This document shows, piece after piece, positions 63,567-64,000 of a stretch of DNA of 64,000 nt (positions are counted from its first letter, which is position 1; each line of letters starts with the position of its first letter). The position numbers and the translations under genes were made by a program. Where the stretch lies: positions 190 to 64,189 of the forward strand of contig NZ_CP012600.1 of assembly GCF_001278705.1 (NCBI RefSeq), given 5' to 3'. Below the pieces are notes generated by a model, which made no database searches, was not told the origin of the DNA, and worked only from the letters and a program-made list of their open reading frames with translations. The DNA comes from Bacillus gobiensis (GTDB lineage Bacteria > Bacillota > Bacilli > Bacillales > Bacillaceae).

Positions 63567-64000
63567 TGAGGTGCAAATTAGAAAAGGCTTGCGTATGAAA
63601 GTAAAGTGGGAAAAAGAAGGATTCGACCGGATCGAGGAAGCATCCAATGGCAGGGAAGCACTTGATGTATTAAGCAAAATGGATATCGACATCGTGATAA
63701 CAGATATCAAGATGCCTATAGTAGACGGAATCGAATTTTCTCGAATTTGCCACAGGGAGCACCTCAATGTAAAGATATTGGCATTATCGGGTTATTCCGA
63801 TTATGAATATTTGCGCTCTGCGATGAAGGAAGGTGTAAAGGACTATTTGTTAAAGCCTGTCGCACCTGATGAATTAGTCGCAGCCGTGCGAAAGCTTCGT
63901 GAGGAAGTGACGAAAGAAAAAAGAAAACAAAGAGCAGCTAATCAATTGCAGGAAACCCAAGAGCAGTATTTATTGCATTTAATTAAAGAAGAATGGTCAG
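63544..64000 (+). CDS. Response regulator, YesN-like (truncated by the window)
   Basis: The first 152 residues are seen. GTG 63544 with AAGGGGG before it. Receiver domain: acidic pair in IADDEVQ, phospho-Asp in VITDIKMP, Thr/Ser switch in ALSGYSD, Lys in YLLKPVAPDEL. A charged linker follows at the window end. YesN-type proteins end in an AraC DNA-binding domain, not visible here. It overlaps the kinase and is its partner. Confidence 0.92.
   Translation, partial: MKLLIADDEVQIRKGLRMKVKWEKEGFDRIEEASNGREALDVLSKMDIDIVITDIKMPIVDGIEFSRICHREHLNVKILALSGYSDYEYLRSAMKEGVKDYLLKPVAPDELVAAVRKLREEVTKEKRKQRAANQLQETQEQYLLHLIKEEWS

Overview
The window is a low-GC Gram-positive chromosome segment, almost certainly from a Bacillaceae genus close to Bacillus. 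Three things support this: AGGAGG-type ribosome binding sites with GTG and TTG starts, sigma-A, sigma-B and ECF-type promoter sequences, and above all gene order. Positions 333-30062 run in nearly the same order as the Bacillus subtilis ltaS - tre - yfkN...yfkA - yfjT...yfjO region, although the proteins are clearly diverged. No rRNA, tRNA or CRISPR locus was seen.

Core part (1-30062). A lipoteichoic acid synthase, a DUF1992 protein and a cryptochrome/photolyase-like flavoprotein come first. The treP-treA-treR operon follows, with two identical TreR-type operators and two cre-like sites, for uptake and hydrolysis of trehalose. Then come a DUF2500 protein behind an ECF-type promoter, an alpha/beta hydrolase, and the wall-anchored nucleotide phosphatase YfkN behind a PhoP-box-like array. 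The yfkM-K-J-I-H stress/phosphatase cluster, YfkF, the Ca2+/H+ antiporter YfkE, YfkD, an MscS channel and the radical SAM protein YfkAB come next. Finally there are the spore cortex enzyme PdaA, an orphan ComJ/Nin-type nuclease inhibitor, a CorA-like transporter, an EmrB-type exporter, an AlkA-type glycosylase and an RlmCD-like methyltransferase. Three intergenic arrays of short degenerate repeats (1-200, 8755-8905, 20756-21010) all have a 20-21 bp period and related cores.

Accessory part (30063 to about 61000). Intact imported or lineage-specific genes alternate with many gene fragments. Intact genes include malate:quinone oxidoreductase, MarR, DinB, and a 789-residue protein ending in a polyprenyl synthase domain. 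A Suv3-like helicase, a possible secreted bacteriocin with a small membrane partner, a GC-rich epoxide-hydrolase-like protein, and a pyruvyl-transferase-family enzyme follow. The rest are an MFS/ROK pair, a MerR/SDR unit and an unusual UvrA-like ATPase with a third zinc-rich module. Broken genes include DoxX, an NCS2 permease, an SDR, a CwlT-like conjugative-element hydrolase, an IS1595-type transposase and MFS, EcsC and DUF1275 fragments. This region looks like a long-standing integration hot spot.

Right end (61078-64000). After a PH-domain protein, a YesM/YesN-type two-component system begins behind a cre-like site; the response regulator runs off the window.
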